Positions 7,297 to 15,479 of a DNA stretch of 48,619 nt are shown here, in pieces (the first letter of the stretch is position 1; every line of letters begins with the position of its first letter). Position numbers and translations under genes: made by a program. Below the pieces are notes generated by a model, which was not told the origin of the DNA, ran no database searches, and saw nothing but the letters and a program-made list of their open reading frames with translations. The stretch is from Solirubrobacterales bacterium (GTDB lineage: Bacteria; Actinomycetota; Thermoleophilia; Solirubrobacterales; 70-9): contig JADGPJ010000011.1 of assembly GCA_017882505.1 (NCBI GenBank), positions 1 to 48,619 of the forward strand, written 5' to 3'.

Positions 7297-8784
7297 ATGG
7301 CACAAAGCCACATGGACAGGCTGACGTCCTTCGACGCGTCGTTCCTGGCCAACGAGAGAGCGAACGGACACATGGCGATCGGCGCGCTGCTGATGTGCGC
7401 CGGGAGCCCACCCTCCGACGAGGACTTCCTCGCCCACATTCGCAGCCGGGTTCACCAGCTGCCGCGTTTGCGCCAGCGCCTGCTCTACCCACCGCTGCGC
7501 CTCGGGACGCCGTTCTGGGTCGACCACCACGACTTCGACATCCACCGGCATGTGCGCCGGATCGCCCTGCCGGCACCCGGTACCGAGGCGCGGTTCCGGG
7601 AGCTGGTTGGAGAGCTTCTGGCGCCTGCGCTCGATCGCTCCCGGCCGCTCTGGGAACTGATCCTGGTCGAGGGGTTCGAGGACGACCGTTTCGCGATCGT
7701 CTACAAGACCCACCACGCGATGGCCGACGGGATCTCGGCCGTCGACATCGGCATGCTGCTGTTCGACGTCGAGCCCCGCTCCGAGCCGGCCCGCGACGAA
7801 GCACCGTGGTCGCCGGCGAAGGCCCCTTCCCGGCTGGCGCTGCTGAGGAGGGCGGGCTCCGGGGTCGCCGCAACGATCGCCCGCCTCGGTCGCTGGCTGC
7901 GGCGAGCGATCCGCCAGCCGCAGCAGGCGCGCAGGCGCGCCGCCGACGGTCTCGCCGGCCTCTGGGAGGTGACCTGGAACCTGGCGCGGCCGGCGCCGGA
8001 GGTCCCGTTCAACACCGAGATCGGGGCCGCCCGCAGCTTCTGCTGGGCGAACTTCGATCTGGCCGAGTTCAAGCGGATCAAGAACGCCCTCGGTGGCACC
8101 GTCAACGACGTCTCGCTCGCCGTCGTCGCCGGGGCGCTGCGTCGCTGGCTGCAGGACCAGGACGTCCCCGTCGACGGGCTCGAGCTGAAGGCGCTGGTGC
8201 CGGTTTCGATCCGTACCGAAGACGAGCACGGCGAGCTCGGTAACAAGCTGACGGCGATGCGGGGACCGCTGCCGGTCGGGGTCGACGACCCGGTCGCTCG
8301 CCTGCGCACCGTCAGCGCGGCGATGGACGGACTCAAGGCCTCCAAGCAGCCGCTGGGTGCGGAAGCCATCTGGGGACTCAACGACTGGTTCCGGGACTTC
8401 GCGCCGCCGCTGCTGCTCGGGCCGACCGCGGCGGTCAACTTCTCGACCCGGCTCTTCAACCTGCTGGTGACCAACTTCCCGGGCCCCCAGGTTCCCTTCT
8501 TCGTCCTCGGCCGCGAGCTGACCGCGATCTACCCGGTCGGGTTTCTCGCCCGCAGGCACGCGCTGGCGATCGCGATCCTCAGCTACAACGGCCAGGTCGG
8601 CTTCGGGCTGCTCGCCGATCCCGGCTCGCTGCCCGACGCCGAGCGGATCGCCGCACACCTTGCGCCCTCCGTCGAGGAGCTCCTTGCCGCCGCGCCGATA
8701 GCCTCCCCCGGCGATGGCAACGAGCTGGCAGGAGATGATCGACCTCGGTTCGCGCGTGAGCGCGAACGCCTCGACCGAGGCTGA
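7297..8784 (+). CDS. WS/DGAT wax ester synthase/diacylglycerol O-acyltransferase
   Basis: The 495-residue protein matches actinobacterial WS/DGAT enzymes in length and motifs. It starts MDRLTSFDASFL (from M6) and carries PLWELILVEG, then the catalytic HHAMADG (HHxxxDG) at 139-145. Further on are NDVSLAVVAGALRRWL and the C-terminal NFPGPQ segment. These enzymes make triacylglycerol or wax ester storage lipid from acyl-CoA at the membrane. The start is supported by GGGAGGGAGG six bases upstream, and TACCCT at about 7267 may be its own -10 box. The gene is wedged between smc and ftsY, and its last 71 bases overlap the ftsY reading frame start. Confidence 0.92.
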   Translation: MAQSHMDRLTSFDASFLANERANGHMAIGALLMCAGSPPSDEDFLAHIRSRVHQLPRLRQRLLYPPLRLGTPFWVDHHDFDIHRHVRRIALPAPGTEARFRELVGELLAPALDRSRPLWELILVEGFEDDRFAIVYKTHHAMADGISAVDIGMLLFDVEPRSEPARDEAPWSPAKAPSRLALLRRAGSGVAATIARLGRWLRRAIRQPQQARRRAADGLAGLWEVTWNLARPAPEVPFNTEIGAARSFCWANFDLAEFKRIKNALGGTVNDVSLAVVAGALRRWLQDQDVPVDGLELKALVPVSIRTEDEHGELGNKLTAMRGPLPVGVDDPVARLRTVSAAMDGLKASKQPLGAEAIWGLNDWFRDFAPPLLLGPTAAVNFSTRLFNLLVTNFPGPQVPFFVLGRELTAIYPVGFLARRHALAIAILSYNGQVGFGLLADPGSLPDAERIAAHLAPSVEELLAAAPIASPGDGNELAGDDRPRFARERERLDRG

Positions 8785-9712
8785 GCCAGAGGCCGAGCGC
8801 CGCGGCGTCTTCAAGCGCCTGCGCGAGAGCCTCTCCAAAAGCCGTCAGGCGCTGACCGAGGAGATCTCGGCCAGCCTCTTCGACCGTATCGACGAGGAAA
8901 CCTGGGAGCGCCTCGAGGAGGCGCTGATCCTCGCCGATGCCGGCGCGCCGACCACCGCCGCGGTGGTCGAACGGCTCGAGCACGAGGTCGACGCCGGTGA
9001 GGTTCCCGCCGACGGCGCCCTGGTCCGCGACCGCTTGATCGAGATCCTTGCCGAGGTCGCGGCGACCGGGCGGGCGCCGATCGACCTCAGCGGCGAGCCG
9101 GCGGTGCTGATGATGGTCGGCGTCAACGGCACCGGCAAGACGACGACGATCGGCAAGATCGCCTGGCACCTGAGCAAGGAGATGGGCCTCTCCGTCGTCC
9201 TCGCCGCCGGCGACACCTACCGCGCCGCCGCCGCCGAGCAGCTCGCCGAGTGGGCGCGGCGCGCCGGCGCCGACCTGGTGCGGGGCGAGGAAGGCGCCGA
9301 CCCCGGCGCGGTCGCCTTCGACGCGATCTCCGCCGCCCGCGCCCGCGGCGCCGACGTCGTCATCGTCGACACCGCCGGTCGTCTCCATACCCAGAGCAAC
9401 CTGATGGAGGAGCTTTCGAAGGTGAAGCGGGTGATCGCCAAGCAGATCCCCGAGGCGCCGCACGAGACACTGATCTCGATCGACGCCACCACCGGCCAGA
9501 ACGGGCTGCGCCAGGCCAAGGTCTTCTCCGAAGCGGTCGACCTCGACGGCGTCGTGCTGACCAAGCTCGACGGCACCGCCAAGGGCGGGATCGCGCTGGC
9601 GATCGCCGCCGACCTCGGGATCCCGGTGAAACTGATCGGCGTCGGCGAGACGCTCGAGGACCTGCGCCCCTTTGACCCCGCCGAGTACGCCGCCGCCCTG
9701 CTGGCCGAGTAG
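8714..9712 (+). CDS. ftsY: signal recognition particle receptor FtsY
   Basis: The 332-residue protein has a short, moderately charged N-terminal region, an N domain (about 45-120) and the SRP-GTPase G domain. P-loop GVNGTGKTTT lies at 136-145, followed by DTYRAAAAEQL, DTAGRLHTQSNLMEEL, TKLDGTAKGG and IGVGETLEDLRPF. It docks the SRP-ribosome complex at the membrane and works with Ffh, encoded 20 bases downstream. The ATG at 8714 gives a 71-base overlap with the acyltransferase gene. A GTG at 8756 is a possible shorter start; neither has a clear Shine-Dalgarno sequence. Confidence 0.95.
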   Translation: MATSWQEMIDLGSRVSANASTEAEPEAERRGVFKRLRESLSKSRQALTEEISASLFDRIDEETWERLEEALILADAGAPTTAAVVERLEHEVDAGEVPADGALVRDRLIEILAEVAATGRAPIDLSGEPAVLMMVGVNGTGKTTTIGKIAWHLSKEMGLSVVLAAGDTYRAAAAEQLAEWARRAGADLVRGEEGADPGAVAFDAISAARARGADVVIVDTAGRLHTQSNLMEELSKVKRVIAKQIPEAPHETLISIDATTGQNGLRQAKVFSEAVDLDGVVLTKLDGTAKGGIALAIAADLGIPVKLIGVGETLEDLRPFDPAEYAAALLAE

Positions 9713-9732
9713 CTGCCTTAAGCTGGACGAGC

Positions 9733-11097
9733 ATGTTCGACCAGCTCTCAGACCGCCTCCAGTCGACCCTTTCCGACGTCCGCTCCCGCGGCAAGCTGAG
9801 CGAGTCCGACGTCGACGCGGCGATGCGCGAGATCCGCCTCGCCCTGCTCGAGGCCGACGTCAACTTCAAGGTCGTCAAAACCTTCACCAAGACGCTGAAG
9901 GAGCGCTGCCTGGGCTCCGGCGTGCTGAACAGCCTCGATCCCGGCCAGCAGGTGGTGAAGATCGTCAACGAGGAGCTGGCGGCGCTGATGGGGGGCACCG
10001 GCAGCGAGCTGGCGATGGCCCACAGCGGCCCGACGGTGATCCTGATGGCCGGCCTGCAGGGCTCGGGAAAGACCACCGCCTGCGCCAAGCTCGCCCTCCA
10101 CTTCAAGAAGCTCAACAAGGACGTCGGCATCGCCGCCTGCGACGTCTACCGGCCGGCCGCGGTCGAGCAGCTGGTCACCATCGGCGAGCGCGCCGGCGCC
10201 CACGTCTACGAGCGCGGCACCGACGCCGACCCGGTCGATATCGCCGAGTGGGCGCTGCAGCAGGCGCGGACCGACCGCCGCGACGTCCTCATCGTCGACA
10301 CCGCCGGGCGCCTCCACATCGACCAGGACCTGATGTCCGAGCTCTCGCAGATCCGCAAGAAGACGAAACCGCACGACGTCCTCCTCGTCGTCGACGCGAT
10401 GACCGGCCAGGACGCGGTCGGGGTCGCCGAGTCCTTCGCCGAGGCGGCCGAGTTCGACGGCGTCGTGATGACCAAGCTCGATGGCGACGCCCGCGGTGGC
10501 GCCGCGCTCTCGGTCAAAGCCGTCACCGGCAAGCCGATCCTCTTCGCCTCGACCGGCGAGAAGCTCGAGGACTTCGACAAGTTCCACCCCGACCGGATGG
10601 CCTCCCGCATCCTCGGCATGGGCGACGTCCTCAGCCTGATCGAGAAAGCCGAGGCGCAGGTCGACGAGAAGCAGGCGCAGGACCTGCAGGAGAAGATGCG
10701 GAAGGACCAGTTCACGCTCGAGGACTTCCTCCAGCAGATGAAATCGGTGCGGAAGATGGGCCCGCTCAGCGGCATCATCGGGATGCTGCCGGGGATGGGA
10801 GCGATGAAACAGCTGAAGAACGCCGACATCGACGAGGGCGAGCTGGACCGCGTCGAGGCGATCATCCTCTCGATGACCCCGGCCGAGCGGGCGGAGCCGG
10901 GGATGATCAACGGCTCGCGCCGCAAACGCATCGCCAACGGCTCCGGAACGCGGGTTCAGAACGTCAACCAGCTGGTCAAGCAGTTCGACCAGATGCGGGT
11001 GATGATGCGCTCGATGGCCAACGGAAAGATGCCCGACGCGCAGCAGATGGCTCAGCTCAGCGGCGCCGCGCCGCGCCCGAAGGTCCGCAGGCGCTAA
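9733..11097 (+). CDS. ffh: signal recognition particle protein Ffh
   Basis: The 454-residue protein has the N domain, the G domain (P-loop GLQGSGKTT at 107-115, DVYRPAAVEQL, DTAGRLHIDQDL, TKLDGDARGG) and the methionine-rich M domain from about residue 300. The M domain includes the conserved SRRKRIANGSGT motif that binds 4.5S RNA, with many Met residues (QMRVMMRSMANGKM) lining the signal-peptide groove. It is the SRP GTPase partner of FtsY just upstream. rpsP follows after 13 bases. No 4.5S RNA gene was recognised in this window. Confidence 0.96.
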   Translation: MFDQLSDRLQSTLSDVRSRGKLSESDVDAAMREIRLALLEADVNFKVVKTFTKTLKERCLGSGVLNSLDPGQQVVKIVNEELAALMGGTGSELAMAHSGPTVILMAGLQGSGKTTACAKLALHFKKLNKDVGIAACDVYRPAAVEQLVTIGERAGAHVYERGTDADPVDIAEWALQQARTDRRDVLIVDTAGRLHIDQDLMSELSQIRKKTKPHDVLLVVDAMTGQDAVGVAESFAEAAEFDGVVMTKLDGDARGGAALSVKAVTGKPILFASTGEKLEDFDKFHPDRMASRILGMGDVLSLIEKAEAQVDEKQAQDLQEKMRKDQFTLEDFLQQMKSVRKMGPLSGIIGMLPGMGAMKQLKNADIDEGELDRVEAIILSMTPAERAEPGMINGSRRKRIANGSGTRVQNVNQLVKQFDQMRVMMRSMANGKMPDAQQMAQLSGAAPRPKVRRR

Positions 11098-11100
11098 CCT
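11095..11100 (+). promoter_or_regulatory. putative -10 box (TAACCT) of rpsP
   Basis: TAACCT overlaps the ffh stop codon and ends 10 bases before the rpsP ATG. The arrangement matches the rpmF promoter, where TACCAT has the same 10-base spacing and a similar CTCGC follow-on. No Shine-Dalgarno sequence intervenes, so a near-leaderless transcript is inferred. Confidence 0.35.
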
Positions 11101-11110
11101 CTCGCCGCTC

Positions 11111-11365
11111 ATGGCCGTTCGAATAAGACTTAGACGAGTGGGTTCCAAGAAGAACCCGATCTGGCGGATCGTCGTCGCCGACAAACGCTCCCCGCGTGAC
11201 GGTCGGACGATCGAGACGATCGGTCAGTACAACCCGCAGACCAACCCGTCGCTGATCGAGTTCGACGAGGAGCGCGCGCGCCACTGGCTCGAGCACGGCG
11301 CCCAGCCCTCCGAGACCGTCGCGGGGCTGCTGCGCACCAAGGGCATCGCCGCCTCCGGCAGCTAG
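11111..11365 (+). CDS. rpsP: 30S ribosomal protein S16
   Basis: The 84-residue protein shows the S16 hallmarks: AVRIRLRRVGSKKNPIWRIV at the N-terminus, DGRTIETIGQYNPQ in the middle, and ERARHWLEHGAQPSETV toward the end. Length is typical. It lies between ffh and khpA-trmD, the common actinobacterial order ffh-rpsP-khpA-(rimM)-trmD-rplS. Confidence 0.97.
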   Translation: MAVRIRLRRVGSKKNPIWRIVVADKRSPRDGRTIETIGQYNPQTNPSLIEFDEERARHWLEHGAQPSETVAGLLRTKGIAASGS

Positions 11366-11375
11366 GGGCTGGGCG

Positions 11376-11606
11376 ATGACCGAGCTGCTCGAGTTCCTCG
11401 TCAGGGCTCTGGTCGAGGATCCCGAGGCGGTGGTCGTCGAGGAGCTCGAGGAGGACGGTGACCTCATCTACGAGATCACCGTCGCCGAGGGCGATCTCGG
11501 CCGGGTGATCGGCAAAGGCGGCCGGGTTGCGAACGCGATCCGGACCATCGCCAAGGCGGCGGCCGTCAGGATCGATCGACGCGTCATCGTCGACATTCTT
11601 GACTGA
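11376..11606 (+). CDS. khpA: KH-domain RNA-binding protein KhpA
   Basis: The 76-residue protein is a single small KH domain of the KhpA/YlqC family: LEFLVRALVEDPEAV, then the GxxG-type loop in GRVIGKGGRVANAIR, and the closing strand RVIVDIL. It binds RNA and, in other bacteria, pairs with KhpB to affect sRNA function and cell elongation. It starts 10 bases after rpsP. The next gene is trmD; the ribosome-maturation gene rimM that usually sits between khpA and trmD is absent. Confidence 0.93.
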   Translation: MTELLEFLVRALVEDPEAVVVEELEEDGDLIYEITVAEGDLGRVIGKGGRVANAIRTIAKAAAVRIDRRVIVDILD

Positions 11607-11626
11607 CCCCGGAGGCGAGTCCGCTC

Positions 11627-12307
11627 ATGAAGCTGGACATCTTCACGCTCTTCCCTGAGGCCTTTAGCTGGTTTCAGACGCAGCGCTCGGTGACGAACGC
11701 GATCGCCGAGGGGAACGAGCTGCGGCTGTTCAACTATCGGGATACGACGCCGCTGAAAGCGGGGCAGGTGGATGATTCGCCTTATGGGGGTGGGGCGGGG
11801 ATGGTGCTGCGGGTCGACGTGGTCGATGCGGCTCTGCAGGCCGCCTATCCGGACGGGGAGAGGCCACGGATAGTCCTGCTCTCGCCGACCGGCCTTCTGC
11901 TCGACGACCCGATCGCCGACGAGCTGGTCGCGGAGCCGCACGTGGCGTTGCTCTGCGGGCGCTACGAGGGCTTCGACGACCGCGTCCACCGGCACCTCGC
12001 CGACGACGAGATCTCAATCGGCCGCTATGTCCTCGCCGGCGGCGAGCTGCCGGCGATGGTCGTCGCCGACGTCCTGATGCGGAAGCTCCCGGGGGCGCTC
12101 GGCCACGCCGACTCCGCCGCCGAGGAGTCGTTCAGCCAGGTGCTGGAGGGAATGCCCGAGTACCCGCACTACACCCGGCCACCGGTCCACCGCGGCTGGG
12201 GGGTGCCGGAGATCCTGCTCTCCGGCGACCACGAGAAGGTGCGGCAGTGGCGGCTCGAGCGCAGCCGCGAGCGGGCCAAGCGCTACGAAGCCGAATCCAG
12301 TAACTAG
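11627..12307 (+). CDS. trmD: tRNA (guanine-N1)-methyltransferase TrmD
   Basis: The 226-residue protein begins MKLDIFTLFPEAF and carries DDSPYGGGAGMVLR, the trefoil-knot SAM site CGRYEGFDDRV and SIGRYVLAGGELPAMV, and the C-terminal HYTRPPVHRGWGVPEILLSGDH segment. TrmD methylates G37 of tRNAs reading CNN codons and prevents frameshifting. It follows khpA by 20 bases. It ends four bases before the convergent small basic gene on the other strand. Confidence 0.96.
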   Translation: MKLDIFTLFPEAFSWFQTQRSVTNAIAEGNELRLFNYRDTTPLKAGQVDDSPYGGGAGMVLRVDVVDAALQAAYPDGERPRIVLLSPTGLLLDDPIADELVAEPHVALLCGRYEGFDDRVHRHLADDEISIGRYVLAGGELPAMVVADVLMRKLPGALGHADSAAEESFSQVLEGMPEYPHYTRPPVHRGWGVPEILLSGDHEKVRQWRLERSRERAKRYEAESSN

Positions 12308-12311
12308 GCGG

Positions 12312-12536
12312 CTATTTCGAGCGCTTCAATTTCTCCGCCTCGACCCGCTTCGCGGCGGCCTGGAGCGCTTTCTTCGTCGTCTTCGCGATCGAGGCGGCGG
12401 CTTCGGTTATCGCCTCGCCAGCGTCCTTGGCGGCGTCTTTCGCCTCGCCCTGGCTCTGCTTCGCTTCGTTCTCCTTGCGGGTCGCGGCGCCTTTCTTGGC
12501 GGCGGCGCTTCGCTCAGCTTTGCTCCGAGTTGCCAT
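12312..12536 (-). CDS. small Lys/Ala-rich basic protein, histone H1-like composition
   Basis: From ATG 12536 ([16 protein letters not shown]) the protein has 74 residues, mostly Ala, Lys, Glu and Thr. There is a helical ([16 protein letters not shown]) centre and a basic end (AEKLKRSK). No catalytic motif or membrane segment is seen. The composition recalls histone H1-like tails and small nucleoid-associated or stress-linked proteins, but I do not recognise the family and assign no function. It sits alone on the minus strand between trmD and rplS, convergent with trmD. A reasonable GGAGGGATCACCTG leader precedes the ATG, which supports expression. Confidence 0.7.
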   Translation of the reverse strand: MATRSKAERSAAAKKGAATRKENEAKQSQGEAKDAAKDAGEAITEAAASIAKTTKKALQAAAKRVEAEKLKRSK

Positions 12537-12703
12537 CAGGTGATCCCTCCGGTCGAGTCTGCCCACCATCCACGTCCCCGAAAGGGGTGGCTGGCAAACA
12601 TCATGAGCGCTTCGGGGGAACCCGGCGTACGGCCCCTTTGGGCTACCATTCCGCGACCGCGCGGTTCCCGTACCTGGGTCCGGCGGTTTTTTCTCGCCAA
12701 ATA

Positions 12704-13318
12704 ATGAGCTCCGTAATCGACAGCATCGAGCGTGCCCAGCTAAGAGAGGGACTTCCCTCCTTCAGCCCAGGCGACCGCGTGCGCGTTCACTTCCAGGTGA
12801 TCGAGGGCACGCGTAAACGTACCCAGGTCTTCGAGGGCGTCGTCCTGCGGCGCCAGGGCTCCGGTGCGCGAGAGACCTTCACGGTTCGCAAGCAGTCCTT
12901 CGGAGTCGGCGTCGAGCGGACGTTCCCGCTGCACTCGCCGAAGATCGAGAAACTCGAGGTCGCGGCGCGCGGTGACGTGCGACGGGCCAAGCTCTACTAC
13001 CTGCGCGGCCGAATCGGCAAGGCCGCCCGCGTCGCCGAGCGGCGCTGGGGAATCGACGATGACGTGGTCGCGGCGCCGAAAGCGGCCAGCCCGGCCGCGC
13101 CCGCGGCGACCGACGCCGACGGCGTCAGCCAGGAGGAGGTCGTACCCGTCGAGGAGCCGGCCGAGCCCGAGGCGGCGACGGATAGCGATGTTGGGGCAGG
13201 CACGGACGCGGCAGCGCCCGAGGCAGGGGAGACCGAGGACAACGCAGCGCCCGAGGATGCCGAGGACGAGAAGCCGGCCGATGCCGCCGGCGACTCCGAC
13301 GAGGACTCAGCGGCCTGA
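12704..13318 (+). CDS. rplS: 50S ribosomal protein L19 with long acidic C-terminal tail
   Basis: Residues 1-117 are a normal L19: [66 protein letters not shown] and [17 protein letters not shown]. The remaining ~87 residues form a low-complexity Ala/Glu/Asp/Pro tail not found on standard L19 (about 115-120 residues). The start at 12704 follows the family; the frame is open upstream but unrelated. About 165 bases lie between the divergent basic gene and this start. They include a TACCAT at 12644 resembling the rpmF -10 box, so a leader of about 50 bases is likely. lepB begins at the stop codon. Confidence 0.95.
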   Translation: MSSVIDSIERAQLREGLPSFSPGDRVRVHFQVIEGTRKRTQVFEGVVLRRQGSGARETFTVRKQSFGVGVERTFPLHSPKIEKLEVAARGDVRRAKLYYLRGRIGKAARVAERRWGIDDDVVAAPKAASPAAPAATDADGVSQEEVVPVEEPAEPEAATDSDVGAGTDAAAPEAGETEDNAAPEDAEDEKPADAAGDSDEDSAA

Positions 13319-13935
13319 AACTCTCGATCCCGAAGCCGAAGGGCAAAGGCGGCGGGCTTGTCGAGTTGGTCGTCATCGTCGCGCTGGCCTTGGGGCTGGC
13401 GCTGGCGATCCAGGCCTGGGTCGTCAAGCCGTACCAGATCCCCTCGGAATCGATGGAGCCCACGCTCGACGTCGGCCAGCGGGTTCTGGTCAACCGCTTC
13501 CTCTACAACTTCACCGACCCGTCGATTGGAGACATCGTCGTCTTCCACCCGCCGGCCGGCGCCGACAGCGGCACCGAATGCGGAGTCGAGCCGAAAGCCG
13601 GCGAACCGTGCCCGAAACCGACCACCGCCGAGTCGAGTCAGAACTTCATCAAGCGGATCGTCGCCCTGCCCGGCGACACCCTCTCGATCAAGGAAGGCCA
13701 CCCCGTGGTCAACGGGGTCGAGAAGAAGAACGAGCCGTACATCATCCCCTGTGGCAACGCCGGCGCCTGCAACCTGGCGCGGACGATCAAGATTCCACCC
13801 GACCACTACTTCATGATGGGCGACAATCGTGGAGCCAGCGACGACAGCCGCTTCTGGGGACCCGTCCCCCGCGAATGGATCATCGGTGAGGCCTTTGCCA
13901 CCTACTGGCCACCCGACCGCCTCGGCACCCTCTAA
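13315..13935 (+). CDS. lepB: signal peptidase I
   Basis: Type I signal peptidase, about 206 residues. It shows the catalytic serine in PSESMEPTL, the catalytic lysine in [11 protein letters not shown], and the [16 protein letters not shown] box E. An N-terminal membrane segment ([19 protein letters not shown]) anchors it. The start is unclear. TTG at 13366 would remove the entire cytoplasmic leader. A CTG at 13315, overlapping the rplS TGA, would give a positively charged leader ([13 protein letters not shown]) before the membrane helix, as the family expects, with GAGG upstream. I prefer the latter. It cleaves signal peptides of exported proteins on the outer face of the membrane. Confidence 0.9.
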   Translation: MKLSIPKPKGKGGGLVELVVIVALALGLALAIQAWVVKPYQIPSESMEPTLDVGQRVLVNRFLYNFTDPSIGDIVVFHPPAGADSGTECGVEPKAGEPCPKPTTAESSQNFIKRIVALPGDTLSIKEGHPVVNGVEKKNEPYIIPCGNAGACNLARTIKIPPDHYFMMGDNRGASDDSRFWGPVPREWIIGEAFATYWPPDRLGTL

Positions 13936-14602
13936 GCCGAAGTCCCACCGTCGCAGGCTGGCGCGCAGCCGCCGCCTCTTCGCTTTTGATCGCGGTCTCC
14001 AGAGCAGGTTCGTCGCCGGCGCCGACGAGGCCGGTCGCGGCTGCCTCGCCGGGCCGCTGGTCGCCGCCGCGGTCCTGATCGACTACGAGCGGCTCTCGAA
14101 TTCCGACCGCCGCGCCCTCGCCGGGCTGCACGACTCCAAGCAGATGACCGTCGAGCGACGGTTGGAGATGTTCCCCTGCGTGTTGCGGGCCGCCGAGCGG
14201 GTCAGCGTCGTGATCCGCTCCGCCGCCGGCATCGATCGCCGCGGGCTGCACGTGACCAACCTCGAAGCGCTCTCCAACGCGCTGGAACGGCTGGCGCCGG
14301 AGGAGAGTGCGATCAGCCTCGTCGATGGCTTCGCGCTGCCGCGTTGCACGGTGCCGCACCGGGCGGTGGTCCAGGGCGACGCCACCAGCGCCGCGATCGC
14401 CGCCGCCTCGGTGATCGCCAAGGTCACCCGCGACCGCTACATGCACGAAGCCGCGCTCGAGCACCCCGGCTGGGGCTTCGAGGAGCACGTCGGCTACTCG
14501 ACCCCCGAGCACCGCGCCGCGATCGACACGCTCGGGATCTCACCGCTGCATCGCAGGTCTTTTCAGTCCGTCGCCTACACGCAACTGGGACTCACCGGCT
14601 AG
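13886..14602 (+). CDS. rnhB: ribonuclease HII
   Basis: RNase HII core motifs are clear: GADEAGRGCLAGPLVAAAV with the Asp-Glu metal pair, SLVDGFALP with the third acid, and DATSAAIAAASVIAKVTRD with the fourth. The C-terminal PEHRAAIDTLG/SPLHRRSFQ segment is also typical. It removes RNA from RNA-DNA hybrids and misincorporated ribonucleotides. The start is uncertain: no ATG precedes the core. GTG 13886 (used here) overlaps the end of lepB, and GTG 13829 or TTG 13895 are alternatives. The extra N-terminal stretch is Pro/Arg-rich and has no family support. It overlaps the convergent membrane-protein gene by four bases. Confidence 0.9.
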   Translation: MRPLPPTGHPTASAPSKPKSHRRRLARSRRLFAFDRGLQSRFVAGADEAGRGCLAGPLVAAAVLIDYERLSNSDRRALAGLHDSKQMTVERRLEMFPCVLRAAERVSVVIRSAAGIDRRGLHVTNLEALSNALERLAPEESAISLVDGFALPRCTVPHRAVVQGDATSAAIAAASVIAKVTRDRYMHEAALEHPGWGFEEHVGYSTPEHRAAIDTLGISPLHRRSFQSVAYTQLGLTG

Positions 14603-14973
14603 ACAGCGTCGGCCGGCTCGCGGCGCGGTCCTCGCGCCCACAACAGGACGATCCCGACGCTGGCGAGGGCACCGAGCACCGGCACGGCCCGCCGGGCCGC
14701 GACCGGCGGCAGCACGAGCTCGAACAGTGGCGCCTCGTCGCCGATCCGATCGCCGAGGGGTCCCAGCGGGCAGTCGCCGTGATTGACGGCGACGATGCCG
14801 GCCTCACCTATCAGTCCGGCCACCGCGGGCTTGAGCAGTGGATCGCGGCGTCCCGTCAGAGCGCACCACCAGACGTAGGCGATCGAGCTGAGAAAGACGG
14901 CGGCGATGGCGGCGTGGAACGAGCGCCAGGCGAGGATGGCGGGGGAGAGCCGCTTACTGGTGCGGCAGGTCAT
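14599..14973 (-). CDS. small membrane protein of unknown function
   Basis: The 124-residue protein has a hydrophobic segment near the N-terminus (AILAWRSFHAAIAAVFLSSI), a short soluble loop containing CPLGPLGDRIGDEAPLFE, and a second membrane segment (AVPVLGALASVGIVLLWA) ending in a basic tail. I do not recognise a named family. The central loop looks conserved rather than random. It is followed on the same strand by the yraN gene, 22 bases further along in the direction opposite to transcription, and its end overlaps rnhB by four bases. Function unknown. Confidence 0.72.
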   Translation of the reverse strand: MTCRTSKRLSPAILAWRSFHAAIAAVFLSSIAYVWWCALTGRRDPLLKPAVAGLIGEAGIVAVNHGDCPLGPLGDRIGDEAPLFELVLPPVAARRAVPVLGALASVGIVLLWARGPRREPADAV

Positions 14974-14994
14974 GCGTCGCGACTCTAACGACGC

Positions 14995-15372
14995 CTAGAA
15001 GGCGGCGCGGATGTGCTCGACGTCGAGTACGCGCCCGGCGCGGTCGACGGTGACGCCGACGGCGTCGAAGCGGATGTCGTCGTAGGGAGGGGTGCGGCGG
15101 CGCTCGGCCATCCAGGCGGTGGCAAGGCGCCTGACCCGCTGCTGCTTGCGGCGATCGACCGCGAGGACGGGACGCTCGGGTCCGAAGGTGGCGTTCTGGC
15201 GCCCGGCCTTGACCTCGACGAAGACGAGCGCCCGGCCGTCGAGGGCGACGATGTCGAGCTCGCCGTGGCGGGTGCGGGCGTTGCGCTCGACGATCTCCCA
15301 GCCTGCGGCGAGCAGGCGGCGGGCGACCGTCTCCTCGGCCCTGGCGCCGGTTCTCTGGCGGGGGTCGGTCAT
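14995..15372 (-). CDS. YraN/UPF0102 family putative nuclease
   Basis: From ATG 15372 (MTDPRQRTGARAEE) the protein has 125 residues with the UPF0102 pattern: TGARAEETVARRLLAAGWEIVERN, then HGELDIVALDGRALVFVEVKA. The latter is a PD-(D/E)XK-like Glu/Asp/Glu-x-Lys arrangement. The end is FDAVGVTVDRAGRVLDVEHIRAAF. The family is thought to be nuclease-like but its role is unsettled. It usually lies next to rnhB, comM and dprA, as here, though on the opposite strand. The frame is open upstream to 15456, but that part lacks family support. Confidence 0.9.
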   Translation of the reverse strand: MTDPRQRTGARAEETVARRLLAAGWEIVERNARTRHGELDIVALDGRALVFVEVKAGRQNATFGPERPVLAVDRRKQQRVRRLATAWMAERRRTPPYDDIRFDAVGVTVDRAGRVLDVEHIRAAF

Positions 15373-15479
15373 CGGCCGGGACGCTAGGTGGCGGCGTTGA
15401 CCCAGACGCGCGTAAGCCGTTCCAACATTGATCCGACTTCCGCGCCACTTGCGCAACCTCGCTCCGTAGCGTCGAATCC

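Noticed and set aside
12601-12703. L19-type leader regulatory RNA before rplS
   Set aside because: GC-rich inverted segments followed by TTTTTT exist, but they do not match a structure I can support.
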